19,646 nt of DNA from CAZCAC01 sp964496575 (lineage in GTDB: Bacteria > Planctomycetota > UBA1135 > GCA-002686595): positions 1 through 19,646 of the forward strand of contig CAZCAC010000146.1 in assembly GCA_964496575.1 (NCBI GenBank), given 5' to 3'. Under the pieces are notes generated by a model. The model ran no database searches, was not told the origin of the DNA, and saw only the letters and a list, made by a program, of their open reading frames with translations. The stretch's first letter is position 1. Every line of letters starts with the position of its first letter. This document shows, in pieces, positions 1-7,231 of this stretch. Position numbers and translations under genes: made by a program.

Positions 1-149
1 GACACCAGAGCCAGGCTCCCGTAGACGAGATTCTGATCCGAGTACGTCTCTCCGGCGTCCGTGCGCGACCCCTTGTAGGGGGCCGTGCAGGCGGCCAGGA
101 CGATCCCGAGCACGAGACAGATGATGGTGATGGTCCGGTTCCGTTGCAT
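1..149 (-). CDS. Small lipoprotein, possibly YcfL/DUF1425-like (3' end outside window)
   Basis: Only the first 49 codons lie in the window; the gene runs off the left edge. The ATG at 149 is preceded by GGAG at a 6-nt spacing. The peptide has a basic start (MQRNR), a hydrophobic stretch and a perfect lipobox LAAC with the lipidated Cys at residue 21, so it is an outer- or inner-membrane-anchored lipoprotein. The mature start reads TAPYKGSRTDAGETYSDQN. It is the last visible member of a same-strand cluster after two LpoB-like genes. In enterobacteria the small lipoprotein gene ycfL is next to lpoB, so a YcfL (COG5633/DUF1425) relative is a reasonable guess. That identity rests on context, since too little of the domain is visible to confirm it. 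Confidence 0.6.
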   Translation of the reverse strand, partial: MQRNRTITIICLVLGIVLAACTAPYKGSRTDAGETYSDQNLVYGSLALV

Positions 150-191
150 GAGAGTCTCCAATGGTCTTCTGGTTTCCGTCAGGGGTACTCG

Positions 192-208
192 GTCCCTCGC
201 TGAGGGCC
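192..208 (-). other. Hairpin in lpoB2-ycfL-like spacer
   Basis: The 194-bp gap between the second LpoB-like gene and the next lipoprotein gene contains CCCTC-GCT-GAGGG (194-206), a perfect 5-bp stem with a 3-nt loop, extendable by two G-C pairs past one mismatch. No U-rich tract follows on either strand, so it is a weak terminator candidate at best. It could be an attenuating or mRNA-stabilising hairpin within the operon. Confidence 0.25.
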
Positions 209-343
209 CGTCTCGAATCGTTGGTTCTTCGCTCTGACGCTCGTTGCTGGGCTGGGTCGGTCGGTGCCGAACATCGGCGAGAGGTGAACGGCCACCCCGT
301 CTATCGTGGGGCGAGTGGGTGCGGCCACCTGTCAGCCTACTCC

Positions 344-952
344 TCATTGTTGGTATGCAGATCCCCGGGGGTGGGTCGTCGTGTGCTCGTAGAAGTCCTC
401 CCAGACAATCACGTTCGTCTGTACATCCGTCAACTTGAAGGAGTAGCGCTGGAGGCTCTGCGTGACAGCTCCGGCTGACTCGCGCCACTCGTCCTCCCGA
501 CCAGTCAGGAGATAGTCCATCCCCTGCAGACCTTGCTGCTCCGTAGCGGGGCGTCCGTCGACCTCTTGCTGATCCCCTTCGCGCACGTGGGCATCCATTT
601 CCGCCACGTTCGGGAACCGGAGCTTCCCTCGCGAGAACTCCATGAGCTCTTGGCGGATCCGGACCTGAAGGTCCTCGCACCGGTGGTCCAGGCCGACGCG
701 GAGAGTGTGATTCTCCATCTGGCGAAAGACAATGTTCACCGGTCCCGGGTGATCATCAACCGTCGGGGGCTCCAGGATCGCCGTGGCCACCTCTCTGGCG
801 GTCGTACGCAGATCGGGTGGGCCGGGTCCAGGTGTATCCCTAACAGCGGGTAGCTCTCTGCACGCAACCAGGGGAAGTCCGAGCCCCAGGGGCGCTAGTG
901 AATTGGGTCGACGTCGCCGCGCGAGGTTCGCTGAGAATCTATGCGCTAGCAT
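344..952 (-). CDS. LpoB-like penicillin-binding protein activator lipoprotein (second paralogue)
   Basis: A 202-residue lipoprotein. The ATG at 952 follows GAGGA at a 7-nt spacing. The N-terminus is Arg-rich, then a hydrophobic stretch ends in the lipobox LVAC with lipidated Cys 31. The mature part follows the LpoB (COG3417) pattern: an early helix (TTAREVATAILEPP), a central IRQELMEFSRGKLRF segment, the TDYLLTG-equivalent GMDYLLTG, and a C-terminal RYSFKLTDVQTNVIVWED strand pair. It is clearly paralogous to the adjacent gene upstream (43-bp gap), and both end in GSAYQ, but it is more diverged and has lost several residues of the central region. In characterised bacteria LpoB is an outer-membrane lipoprotein that stimulates the bifunctional peptidoglycan synthase PBP1b. 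The same role here is by family only, and the divergence leaves room for a different partner. Confidence 0.8.
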   Translation of the reverse strand: MLAHRFSANLARRRRPNSLAPLGLGLPLVACRELPAVRDTPGPGPPDLRTTAREVATAILEPPTVDDHPGPVNIVFRQMENHTLRVGLDHRCEDLQVRIRQELMEFSRGKLRFPNVAEMDAHVREGDQQEVDGRPATEQQGLQGMDYLLTGREDEWRESAGAVTQSLQRYSFKLTDVQTNVIVWEDFYEHTTTHPRGSAYQQ

Positions 953-995
953 TGGAGGGTCCTCGTGGCGCGACCGGGTGCGGGTTCTTCCCTCT

Positions 996-1622
996 TCACT
1001 GGTAGGCAGAACCCCGCGCCCCAGCCTTTTTGAACTCGTAGTCCTTCTCCCAGACGATCACGCCTGTCTCGGCGTTGGTCAGGCGAAAGGAGTAGCGGTG
1101 GTAGGCCTGCATGGCGGCTCCCGCGGACTTGCGCTGCGAGTAGGCCTGACCGGTCAGGAAGAAATCAGTCCCGGGTAGATCCAACCTCTCCGATGAGGTG
1201 ACTGCGCCAGAGCGTTTCCTGTCCCGTTCGGCCAGGACGGCGTTCACGTGGTTCTGGTCGAGGAAGGTGAGCTTCCCCCCAGAGTACTGGATGAGGTCCT
1301 GGCGGATTTTGCTCAGCAGGTTGTCCGAGTTGAAATCCGTGGTGAGAGTCCGGTTCTCGATGTTGAGGAAAGCGATGACCACCGCTCCCGGCCGGTTCAT
1401 GACCGCCGGGGCCTCCAGGATCGCACCGGCCATCTCCCGGGCCATCGCGCGTATATCGACATCGCTGGCTTCCACGTCCTTGATGACTTCGTCCCCGACA
1501 TCGACCCGGCCGGCGCTTCCCACTATACACGCCGACATGAGGATCATCCCGACGATTATGGCGGTGGCGAGCGACCAGGTACGGTGAGTTCTGTTGTTCC
1601 TCGGCTTCATGATTATCTGCAA
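996..1622 (-). CDS. lpoB: LpoB-like penicillin-binding protein activator lipoprotein
   Basis: About 208 residues. Two starts are possible: TTG at 1622, which has AAGGA 6 nt upstream, or ATG at 1610 (MKPRNN), which has no good ribosome-binding site. I chose TTG on spacing. A hydrophobic segment ends in LMSAC (Cys 32), a slightly atypical lipobox. The mature domain shows LpoB/COG3417 hallmarks: REMAGAILEAPAV, VVIAFLNIENRT, LLSKIRQDLIQYSGGKLTFLD, GTDFFLTGQ and YHRYSFRLTNAETGVIVWEK. Family members activate class A penicillin-binding proteins from the outer membrane. It is followed 43 bp later by a paralogue and then by a small lipoprotein gene, the kind of neighbourhood LpoB has in proteobacteria. 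Family assignment is firm; the partner PBP in this organism is unknown. Confidence 0.85.
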   Translation of the reverse strand: MQIIMKPRNNRTHRTWSLATAIIVGMILMSACIVGSAGRVDVGDEVIKDVEASDVDIRAMAREMAGAILEAPAVMNRPGAVVIAFLNIENRTLTTDFNSDNLLSKIRQDLIQYSGGKLTFLDQNHVNAVLAERDRKRSGAVTSSERLDLPGTDFFLTGQAYSQRKSAGAAMQAYHRYSFRLTNAETGVIVWEKDYEFKKAGARGSAYQ

Positions 1623-1793
1623 AACTTGTCCTTGTCTCTGTTCCGGCGCACTAGTAGGCGCCCTACATGAGTGCAGTCAGGTCCTGGCTTTGGGCTGATC
1701 CCGCACCTAGCCAGAAGATGGCCCGCGCGAATCCTGCCGTCTGGCTCAGGTCGTCGTGGTTCGTTCATCGAGCTGTCGCGGCTCCGCCGCCGA

Positions 1794-4166
1794 CTAGCCG
1801 TCTCCCTGCGATCGCTCGAGGGAATCTTCGGTCTCAGGCTGTTCTGGCTCGCCCAAGCTCGCCGGTGTGATCACGTCGGACACGTGGAACTCGGGCCGCT
1901 GCGTGCCTCGTGGCTGGTTCGTCAGCTCCCCCGTCGCCACCTGCAGGATCCGGCCGGTAACATCGTAGTTCAGCAAGGTCATCGCTTCCGGCGAGCTGCC
2001 GTGCGCCACGAGCCGCTGGTTCCCATCGTAGAAGTACGCCGTCTTGACCCCGTCCGGGGCCTCGACGTCCATTTGCCCCACCTTGTCATCGTAGCGGAAC
2101 CGCCAGAGTCCCCGAGGTTCGTGGTGGGTCAGCATGCGCCCTATCGAATCGTACGTATTCACCACCAGGGAGGGGCTCTCCTCTCCAGCGGCGGAGTCCC
2201 AGATCCGGGCCAGCAGGCCGTCCGCTCCGTACTCGAACCGGAGCTCACCCTCACACCCGCCGACCGCTCCCAGCAATCGACCTCTCGGATCAAGCAGGTA
2301 GGCGACCTCCTGACCATCGCTGGTTTGAGCTCCCTCGAGTCGTCCGCTCTCGTCGTAGTCGAGCTCGATGCTGCCAGCCTGGCCGCGAATCTGGACCAGC
2401 CGGCCATCCGAGAACACGTAGTGGATCCGATCCCCTGGTTTTCGGCCGATCCACTCCAAGCGCCCGAGTCGATCGAAGGAGACCCGAAGGCCATGGGCCA
2501 GGTCGGCCAGGTAGGTCCCATCCTTGCGCACTTCCAGCGCGGGCTGGAGGGACGACGTCACCGCACGGTAACCCGCCAGGGCGGTAGCGGTACGGTGATC
2601 CTGACTGGCGGGATCGAGCTCCTCCAGTCGATAGGCCATCTCCGAGCCGGCTCGGTGGTCGATCAGGATCGGCTTCAGCGACGCCTTCGGTTGCCCCTCG
2701 GTGATCTCCACGACTTGCCCGAGCCGCAGGGAGTAGGGCAGGAACGTCCAGCCGGGCCCCAGAGGGGACCGTTCCCGGACCGAGGAGTCATAGGTGCGCT
2801 CGAGGACCAGGGCATCCCCGGACAGGCTGAGGTCGATTTGCTCGAAGCGGAAGACCCCCGCATCGACCTCGAACATCCTCGCCGTCCCGGGAGTGCGGGC
2901 GGCGATGTACTTGGTCCCTTCGATGGTGAACTCACCACCGTCTTTCTCACCCTCCACGGCGCCCACGGCACCGTCCGCCAGACCACCCGCCAGACCACTC
3001 GGGTCGACGACGATCTCGAGATCGGGCGTGAGCAGAATCCCCGCGGGATCGAACCCCGTGTTCTGGATCCTGGTGAACATGTCGACATTGCGACCTGTGT
3101 AGGTGGCCAGGGTCGGTCCTATCCCGATACCGCCGAACTCCAGGCCTCGCTTGCCACCGAGGCTGAAAGGCCCGGCGCCTATGGTCACGCCCGAGTCCAC
3201 TCGCACGCTGTCGGGCATCAGCTGGAACAGCGGAGCGATCGTGTTGTTCCACCGGATCGCTCGATCGACCCTCAGATCGAGCAGCTGATTCGACCCGGGA
3301 TTCTCAGCCCGATACGCCCCGAGCCGATCCAGGTAGTGATTCTGCGTGGCCGGAGAGGAGACGGCCAGATCCTTCACGAAGTTGTTGAGGTCCCGCTGGG
3401 AAAGGGTGCCCGCATCCAGGCCGCTGGTCAGAGTATTCCAGCGCGTCTCCATCCGGGCCGTGCCCGCGGGAGTCGCTTCCGCGAGAGCCTGGATCCTGGC
3501 GCCCAGGATGAGCTGCCACTCGCAGGCCACGAGACAGTGCTGCAGCATCTCGATCGTTTGCGGCCGAAGGACTCCTCCAAGGCCGGAGGATCGCGCCGCC
3601 AGGTGACGCGAGCGGGCCAGCACGCAGGGAGGAGCGACATACGCATTCCCCGCGGACGCCAGCACTCCGAACGCGGACGTCTCGACGCTCAGGTGACCGA
3701 GCATGGCAATCGCGGTACCCGCCTTGAGCTCCTCCTGATCTTGCATGCTCAGGAAGACGATCCCATCACGAGGTACCCAGACGACCAGCAGGGAAGGGCG
3801 GCTGGTGCTCCCGCAGATCTCGTCGAGGTCGGCGAGCAGGGGAGCCAACCCCTTGGCATCCTCCAACCCCGCGACCGGTACCCGGATGGCGAAGAGGGAG
3901 GCGGCGCTACTCGGGGACTCCCCCACGGCTCGGGAGTAGCCTAGCTCGTCCTCGAGGCACACCAGGAGATTCCCCGCTTGCCGCTGCCAGTACTCCCAGT
4001 CATTGTGGATCGGGCCGGCGGCGTCCGGCGGCGGATCGTCAGCAAGCTCGACGAGAACGACATTCAGAACCGGTGTGGGGTCCGCGGGAAGCGACGGGGA
4101 CTCATCCACCCCCTGAGGTGCCGCAGCCAGCGTAGCTGCCAGCACGAAAGACGACAGTGAGATCAT
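1794..4166 (-). CDS. Secreted RHS/YD-repeat protein without a visible toxin tip
   Basis: 790 residues from the ATG at 4166, which has GAGGAGG at an 8-nt spacing; a GTG at 4190 is in frame but has a poorer site. The N-terminus MISLSSFVLAATLAAAPQG is a Sec signal peptide. Residues ~25-400 are an unrecognised alpha-rich region. Around 430-480 is the RHS entry motif (SLSGDALVLERTYDSS...SPLGPGWTF) that normally opens RHS barrels. Residues ~540-755 carry degenerate YD repeats such as YVFSDGRLVQIRG, DYDESGRLEGA, EYGADGLLARI, NTYDSIGRMLTHH and NYDVTGRILQV. The protein stops soon after the repeats with an acidic tail. There is no DPxGL-type RHS core end and no hypervariable toxin domain, so it looks like a short secreted shell or surface protein rather than a polymorphic toxin. 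It lies between two envelope lipoprotein gene groups on the same strand. Confidence 0.8.
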   Translation of the reverse strand: MISLSSFVLAATLAAAPQGVDESPSLPADPTPVLNVVLVELADDPPPDAAGPIHNDWEYWQRQAGNLLVCLEDELGYSRAVGESPSSAASLFAIRVPVAGLEDAKGLAPLLADLDEICGSTSRPSLLVVWVPRDGIVFLSMQDQEELKAGTAIAMLGHLSVETSAFGVLASAGNAYVAPPCVLARSRHLAARSSGLGGVLRPQTIEMLQHCLVACEWQLILGARIQALAEATPAGTARMETRWNTLTSGLDAGTLSQRDLNNFVKDLAVSSPATQNHYLDRLGAYRAENPGSNQLLDLRVDRAIRWNNTIAPLFQLMPDSVRVDSGVTIGAGPFSLGGKRGLEFGGIGIGPTLATYTGRNVDMFTRIQNTGFDPAGILLTPDLEIVVDPSGLAGGLADGAVGAVEGEKDGGEFTIEGTKYIAARTPGTARMFEVDAGVFRFEQIDLSLSGDALVLERTYDSSVRERSPLGPGWTFLPYSLRLGQVVEITEGQPKASLKPILIDHRAGSEMAYRLEELDPASQDHRTATALAGYRAVTSSLQPALEVRKDGTYLADLAHGLRVSFDRLGRLEWIGRKPGDRIHYVFSDGRLVQIRGQAGSIELDYDESGRLEGAQTSDGQEVAYLLDPRGRLLGAVGGCEGELRFEYGADGLLARIWDSAAGEESPSLVVNTYDSIGRMLTHHEPRGLWRFRYDDKVGQMDVEAPDGVKTAYFYDGNQRLVAHGSSPEAMTLLNYDVTGRILQVATGELTNQPRGTQRPEFHVSDVITPASLGEPEQPETEDSLERSQGDG

Positions 4167-4305
4167 TACTATGCCCTCCTCGGCCAGCACCGCTAGGCGC
4201 CGGCTTCTCTGTTTGGCCTACCGTCTGTCCGTGATGGGGATCGCGAGCTGGCCATGGCCGACGATCCAGGCGCGAGGACCGGGGCCTGGCGCTCGGTGTT
4301 AGGGC

Positions 4306-4788
4306 TCAGTTCTTGGCCGGAGGAGCCTTCTCTTCCTCCGCGGGAGGCTCCTCGATGATCACGTTCTCCGAGGGGATGTAGCGGGAGTCGAATCTGACTT
4401 CCTCGAAGTTCACCGTTCCGGATGTGGGGCTGACCATGCAGTGGCCGCCCTTGACTACGTGCGGTCCCCACTCACACAGGTTGTTGCAGTGCTGGTGGTC
4501 CGCCGCGGTCTTGATTCCGGCATCACGGTACTTCGCCGACAGGGTCATGTTGCTGGCAGCGGGCGTGCAACAGCACGTTCCACCGTCGATAAAGGGTTGT
4601 GCCCCAGCATTGTGCCCCACTGCATCAAAGCAGTGTTTCGGAGGGGGCGGGGTCGGAGACTTCGCCGCGAAGTTGACCTTGGTCGTGCCACAACCAGTCG
4701 CGAGGCAAAGCAGCGTGACGGGGGCGAGAAGGCTCAGGACTCCGCTCCAAAGGGAGCGCGGTACGTGCTGCTTGTGAGTGTTCTGCAT
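4306..4788 (-). CDS. Cys-rich lipoprotein of unknown function
   Basis: 160 residues; the ATG at 4788 has GGAGGA 10 nt upstream, and that site lies at and just past the end of the preceding gene (19-bp gap), so the two are probably co-transcribed. Basic N-terminus, hydrophobic core and lipobox LATGC (Cys 33). A Pro run (PTPPPP) follows, and then a domain with seven more cysteines: C53, a CCC triplet at 72-74, C101, C105 and C117, with nearby His (DHQHCNNLC). The C-terminal ~20 residues are acidic and Pro/Ala-rich (EEPPAEEEKAPPAKN). The Cys pattern suggests disulfides or metal binding in the periplasm. I recognise no family. Its place after the COG3014-like gene suggests an accessory role in the LpoB module. 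Confidence 0.75.
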   Translation of the reverse strand: MQNTHKQHVPRSLWSGVLSLLAPVTLLCLATGCGTTKVNFAAKSPTPPPPKHCFDAVGHNAGAQPFIDGGTCCCTPAASNMTLSAKYRDAGIKTAADHQHCNNLCEWGPHVVKGGHCMVSPTSGTVNFEEVRFDSRYIPSENVIIEEPPAEEEKAPPAKN

Positions 4789-4807
4789 GATCAGCGTTTC
4801 CTCCGCT

Positions 4808-5950
4808 CTATTCGTTGGCTTGCATCGCTTCGCTCAGAGGCCTCAAGGTCAGGCCGTGCACGTTCTGGTGATACGGCTTGCAGCGGAGGTAGTGCACTCG
4901 CTGGGCTTGGTTCGAAACCGGGACGTCGTACCAGACCGTGTCGTACGCTTCGAGGTGTTGCCCCTCGGCATCGAAGAACTTCAGGCCGACGGTGTGATTC
5001 CCCGAGGGCACGTCTGCGGCGATGACCGCGAACCTCCGCGGCAACCCGCGCCAACAGCGGACGTCGGTTTTCTCCTCGACGTTTACGCCGAGAAAGGCGC
5101 TGATTACCGAGCGTACGGCACCCCTTGCGACCCGGGCCGTATCATCATCTCCCCAGGAGTGGCTCTCCGCCTGTACCAGCAGGTCCGTCAGCACCTCCAC
5201 GTCCCCGATGGGATTACCATCGCAGCTCACGGTGACTCGCGCCTCTGGACAGGCTGCGCACGCGTACTCCTTGGTATAGGCAAAGCCGGAGGTCAGGTAG
5301 GGGCCGGAACCCAGGGGAACGATCGCGACGAAGTTGCAGTCGATCGTCTCCTCGTCGAGGTACGTGTGGTTCGCCTGGTGCTGTCCCGCGGCCTTCAGCG
5401 CGGCAACTGCGTTGTCGCGCTCACCGAGGCGCGCATAGCAAAGCCCCGCCATGAAGCTGGAGATACAGTAGTCCTCCGTCTCGGCCAGGACTTCGGTCAG
5501 GGTCTCCTGATCGGCCGCCAGCGAGCTGCGGAAGGCTGCAAGCGCTCCAGCGTAGTCACCCATGTTGTACCGGCACAGGCCCCGGTAGAAGAACGCCGTG
5601 GCACGCTCGTAGGGCTCGCCCTTGAAGGTCTTCAGGTTCTCATCGAGGATCAGCCCGGAAGTCTCTCCCGAGTCCCCGACGAGTCGATCCATCACCACCA
5701 GCGCCTCCCGCAGCCGCTCGTCGGCGTGTTGGAAGTTGCCCAATTCGAAGAAGAGCAGCGCCCGGTACAATTCGAAGAAGGCGTAGTTCCTGTCGTCCTC
5801 TGTGACCACGGGCTCGTGGTACTTCACGATCGATTGGTTCGAATCCGGGTCAAGTGGTTTGAGCGGCTGAGCCTGACAGCCGGTCATGCCGGGCAAGACG
5901 GGGACGACCAGCAATCCAAACAGGAGCCTGAAGAGGCGTGGGAATCTCAT
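4808..5950 (-). CDS. COG3014-like TPR lipoprotein
   Basis: 380 residues; the ATG at 5950 is preceded by GGGAG at 8 nt. Signal peptide with lipobox GMTGC (Cys 25). Residues ~50-200 form TPR-like helical repeats (NYAFFELYRALLFFELGN, ERATAFFYRGLCRYNMGDY, CISSFMAGLCYARLGERDNA). The segment ENLKTFKGEPYERA followed by a TPR resembles COG3014, uncharacterised lipoproteins often encoded next to lpoB and ycfL. Residues ~230-375 are a beta-rich domain with a Cys pair (ACAACPEA). It is the first gene of the exported-protein cluster, with a 19-bp gap to the next gene, and so probably the promoter-proximal member. The COG3014 call rests on remembered sequence pattern plus context; TPR lipoprotein is the safe description. 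Confidence 0.7.
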   Translation of the reverse strand: MRFPRLFRLLFGLLVVPVLPGMTGCQAQPLKPLDPDSNQSIVKYHEPVVTEDDRNYAFFELYRALLFFELGNFQHADERLREALVVMDRLVGDSGETSGLILDENLKTFKGEPYERATAFFYRGLCRYNMGDYAGALAAFRSSLAADQETLTEVLAETEDYCISSFMAGLCYARLGERDNAVAALKAAGQHQANHTYLDEETIDCNFVAIVPLGSGPYLTSGFAYTKEYACAACPEARVTVSCDGNPIGDVEVLTDLLVQAESHSWGDDDTARVARGAVRSVISAFLGVNVEEKTDVRCWRGLPRRFAVIAADVPSGNHTVGLKFFDAEGQHLEAYDTVWYDVPVSNQAQRVHYLRCKPYHQNVHGLTLRPLSEAMQANE

Positions 5951-6313
5951 CGAGTCTTCTCCCTAGTCAGATTCAGGTTCTCGCGCCGGGAGGCCGTCGA
6001 TCTTCGAACCAACAGAGCTCGTGACCCGGAACAGAGTATTGTTACGGTAGACAATAGACATTGGGAGCGAATTGTATGTTAATGAAGAAGCGCCCATCTA
6101 AGCCCCTCTTTGACAAGGACTTAGACTCCCGTGGGTGTCGATGGCCGGTGGTTCAGTCGGGTGGAAGGGGACCGCGATTTGACGCGGTTCCTCCCGGACC
6201 TCGTCGGGGCCCGCTCGGGCCTCACGGCATGCGGCTTGCATAGATCGCTCGAACGGCGTGCGCAGAGACTGATGGAGGCTCGCCGTTCGTGTCGTCGAGG
6301 CAAGTCCCTTGGC
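5951..6313. other. Non-coding gap between envelope cluster and corrinoid operon
   Basis: This 363-base stretch separates two minus-strand gene blocks: the end of the PorB-like gene on the right and the start of the COG3014-like gene on the left. I see no credible gene in it. Bases ~6030-6120 are noticeably AT-richer than the surroundings and include the inverted repeat listed separately, so the promoter of the envelope cluster probably lies here. A short GGCCC-GCTC-GGGCC hairpin sits at 6208-6221, downstream of the corrinoid operon, without a T-run. A TTGACA at 6110-6115 on the plus strand has no matching -10. Confidence 0.5.
6037..6056. promoter_or_regulatory. Inverted repeat upstream of envelope cluster (operator-like)
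   Basis: TATTGT-N8-ACAATA is a perfect 6-bp inverted repeat of 20 bp total, 87 bp upstream of the ATG of the COG3014-like gene and inside the AT-rich patch. Its size and symmetry fit a dimeric repressor or activator site. No consensus regulator is identified, and a 6-bp arm could occur by chance. Confidence 0.25.
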
Positions 6314-7189
6314 TCAGCTTCCGGCCCGCGCGCGCAGCTCCTCCCAATCCTCCAGGATCCCTGCCTGTATCTTCTCGAGGCTGACTCCACCGTCCGCGAA
6401 GCGCCCCTGGCTGTCCAGGTACTTCTCCAGGGACTCCGCACACAGATCCGGTTCGACGTTGATCACGTATCGGTGACCATCGAAGATCTCGATGATCGGG
6501 AACAGGCCCGACTCCACCGCCAGCCGGATCAGCTCCATGCTCTCGCTCGGCTCCGACTTCCAGCCGGTCGGGCACGGTGACAGCACCTGCAGGAAGCGAA
6601 AGCCCCGCGTGTCCAGCGCGTGCTTCATCTTCCGCATGGTGTCCGCCGGGTCGGCCAGGTTGATCGACGCGGCGTAGGGCGCGCCCCGTGCGGCCATGAT
6701 CGTCAGGATATCCCCCCTCCGGACTTCGTCGGCCGTCGGCATCGCCGGGGAATGCTCGCCGTTCGGGTCGCCGATGATCTCGTTGTCGTAACACACGTAG
6801 AGGACGTCGTCGTTGCGCTCCGCCGCGGCAGAGACGGCGGCCAGACCTTCGTCACTGTGGGTCCTCCCGGCGCCGGCCCAGGCGATCACCCGGGTGTCTC
6901 CGTCCTTCGCCGCCGCCGCCTGCGCGAGGTCGGTGGCCACCGAGGTGACCGGGGTGAAGGGGCGCGCCACCACCGGAGTGCCGAGGGGGGGCGGGGAGAG
7001 GTCGCCCGAAGCGATGTTCCCGCAGCACGCGGGGATGACCAGCTGAACGTCGTACTCCGCCGAGACCGCCCGGCTGAGCAACCGGTAGGAGATCGACATC
7101 CCACAGCCATCACAGCTGTTGTTCTCGGGGTGGAGGAGCGGTTCATCGCTCCCGGTACCGCTCTGATCTTCAGGAGTTGGCTCGATCAT
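6314..7189 (-). CDS. Orphan PorB-like 2-oxoacid:ferredoxin oxidoreductase beta subunit with degenerate TPP site
   Basis: 291 residues, last gene of the corrinoid operon, 42 bp after the MttB-family gene. It matches the PorB/beta-subunit layout: CDGCG (C26, C29), a Cys pair at 55-56, the TPP region at 102-145, SPCPTGW with C206, and a C-terminal EKYLDSQGRF. The four cysteines that bind the proximal 4Fe-4S cluster in PFOR are in place. The TPP motif is altered: the usual GDG...DIG reads GAG...DEG (106-115), so the Mg2+-binding Asp is Ala 107, and the usual NEAYMNTG reads NEIIGDPNG (136-144). Normally this subunit binds TPP and passes electrons from 2-oxoacid cleavage to ferredoxin. No PorA, PorG or PorD gene is nearby. 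It may act as an electron-transfer or reactivation partner for the corrinoid system. The ATG at 7189 directly abuts a GAGG, so the start is not certain. Confidence 0.8.
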   Translation of the reverse strand: MIEPTPEDQSGTGSDEPLLHPENNSCDGCGMSISYRLLSRAVSAEYDVQLVIPACCGNIASGDLSPPPLGTPVVARPFTPVTSVATDLAQAAAAKDGDTRVIAWAGAGRTHSDEGLAAVSAAAERNDDVLYVCYDNEIIGDPNGEHSPAMPTADEVRRGDILTIMAARGAPYAASINLADPADTMRKMKHALDTRGFRFLQVLSPCPTGWKSEPSESMELIRLAVESGLFPIIEIFDGHRYVINVEPDLCAESLEKYLDSQGRFADGGVSLEKIQAGILEDWEELRARAGS

Positions 7190-7231
7190 CCTCGCACCGT
7201 TCGACTGACGGATTGTTCCGGTGAAAAGTCC

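Noticed and set aside
1671..3944. Long plus-strand open frame (757 codons) opposite the RHS gene
   Set aside because: It is antisense to a gene with clear RHS motifs and a signal peptide; its composition is Arg/Gly/Pro-rich with no domain, typical of shadows in GC-rich DNA.
6110..6115. Perfect TTGACA on the plus strand
   Set aside because: There is no -10-like hexamer at 16-18 bp downstream and no plus-strand gene follows.
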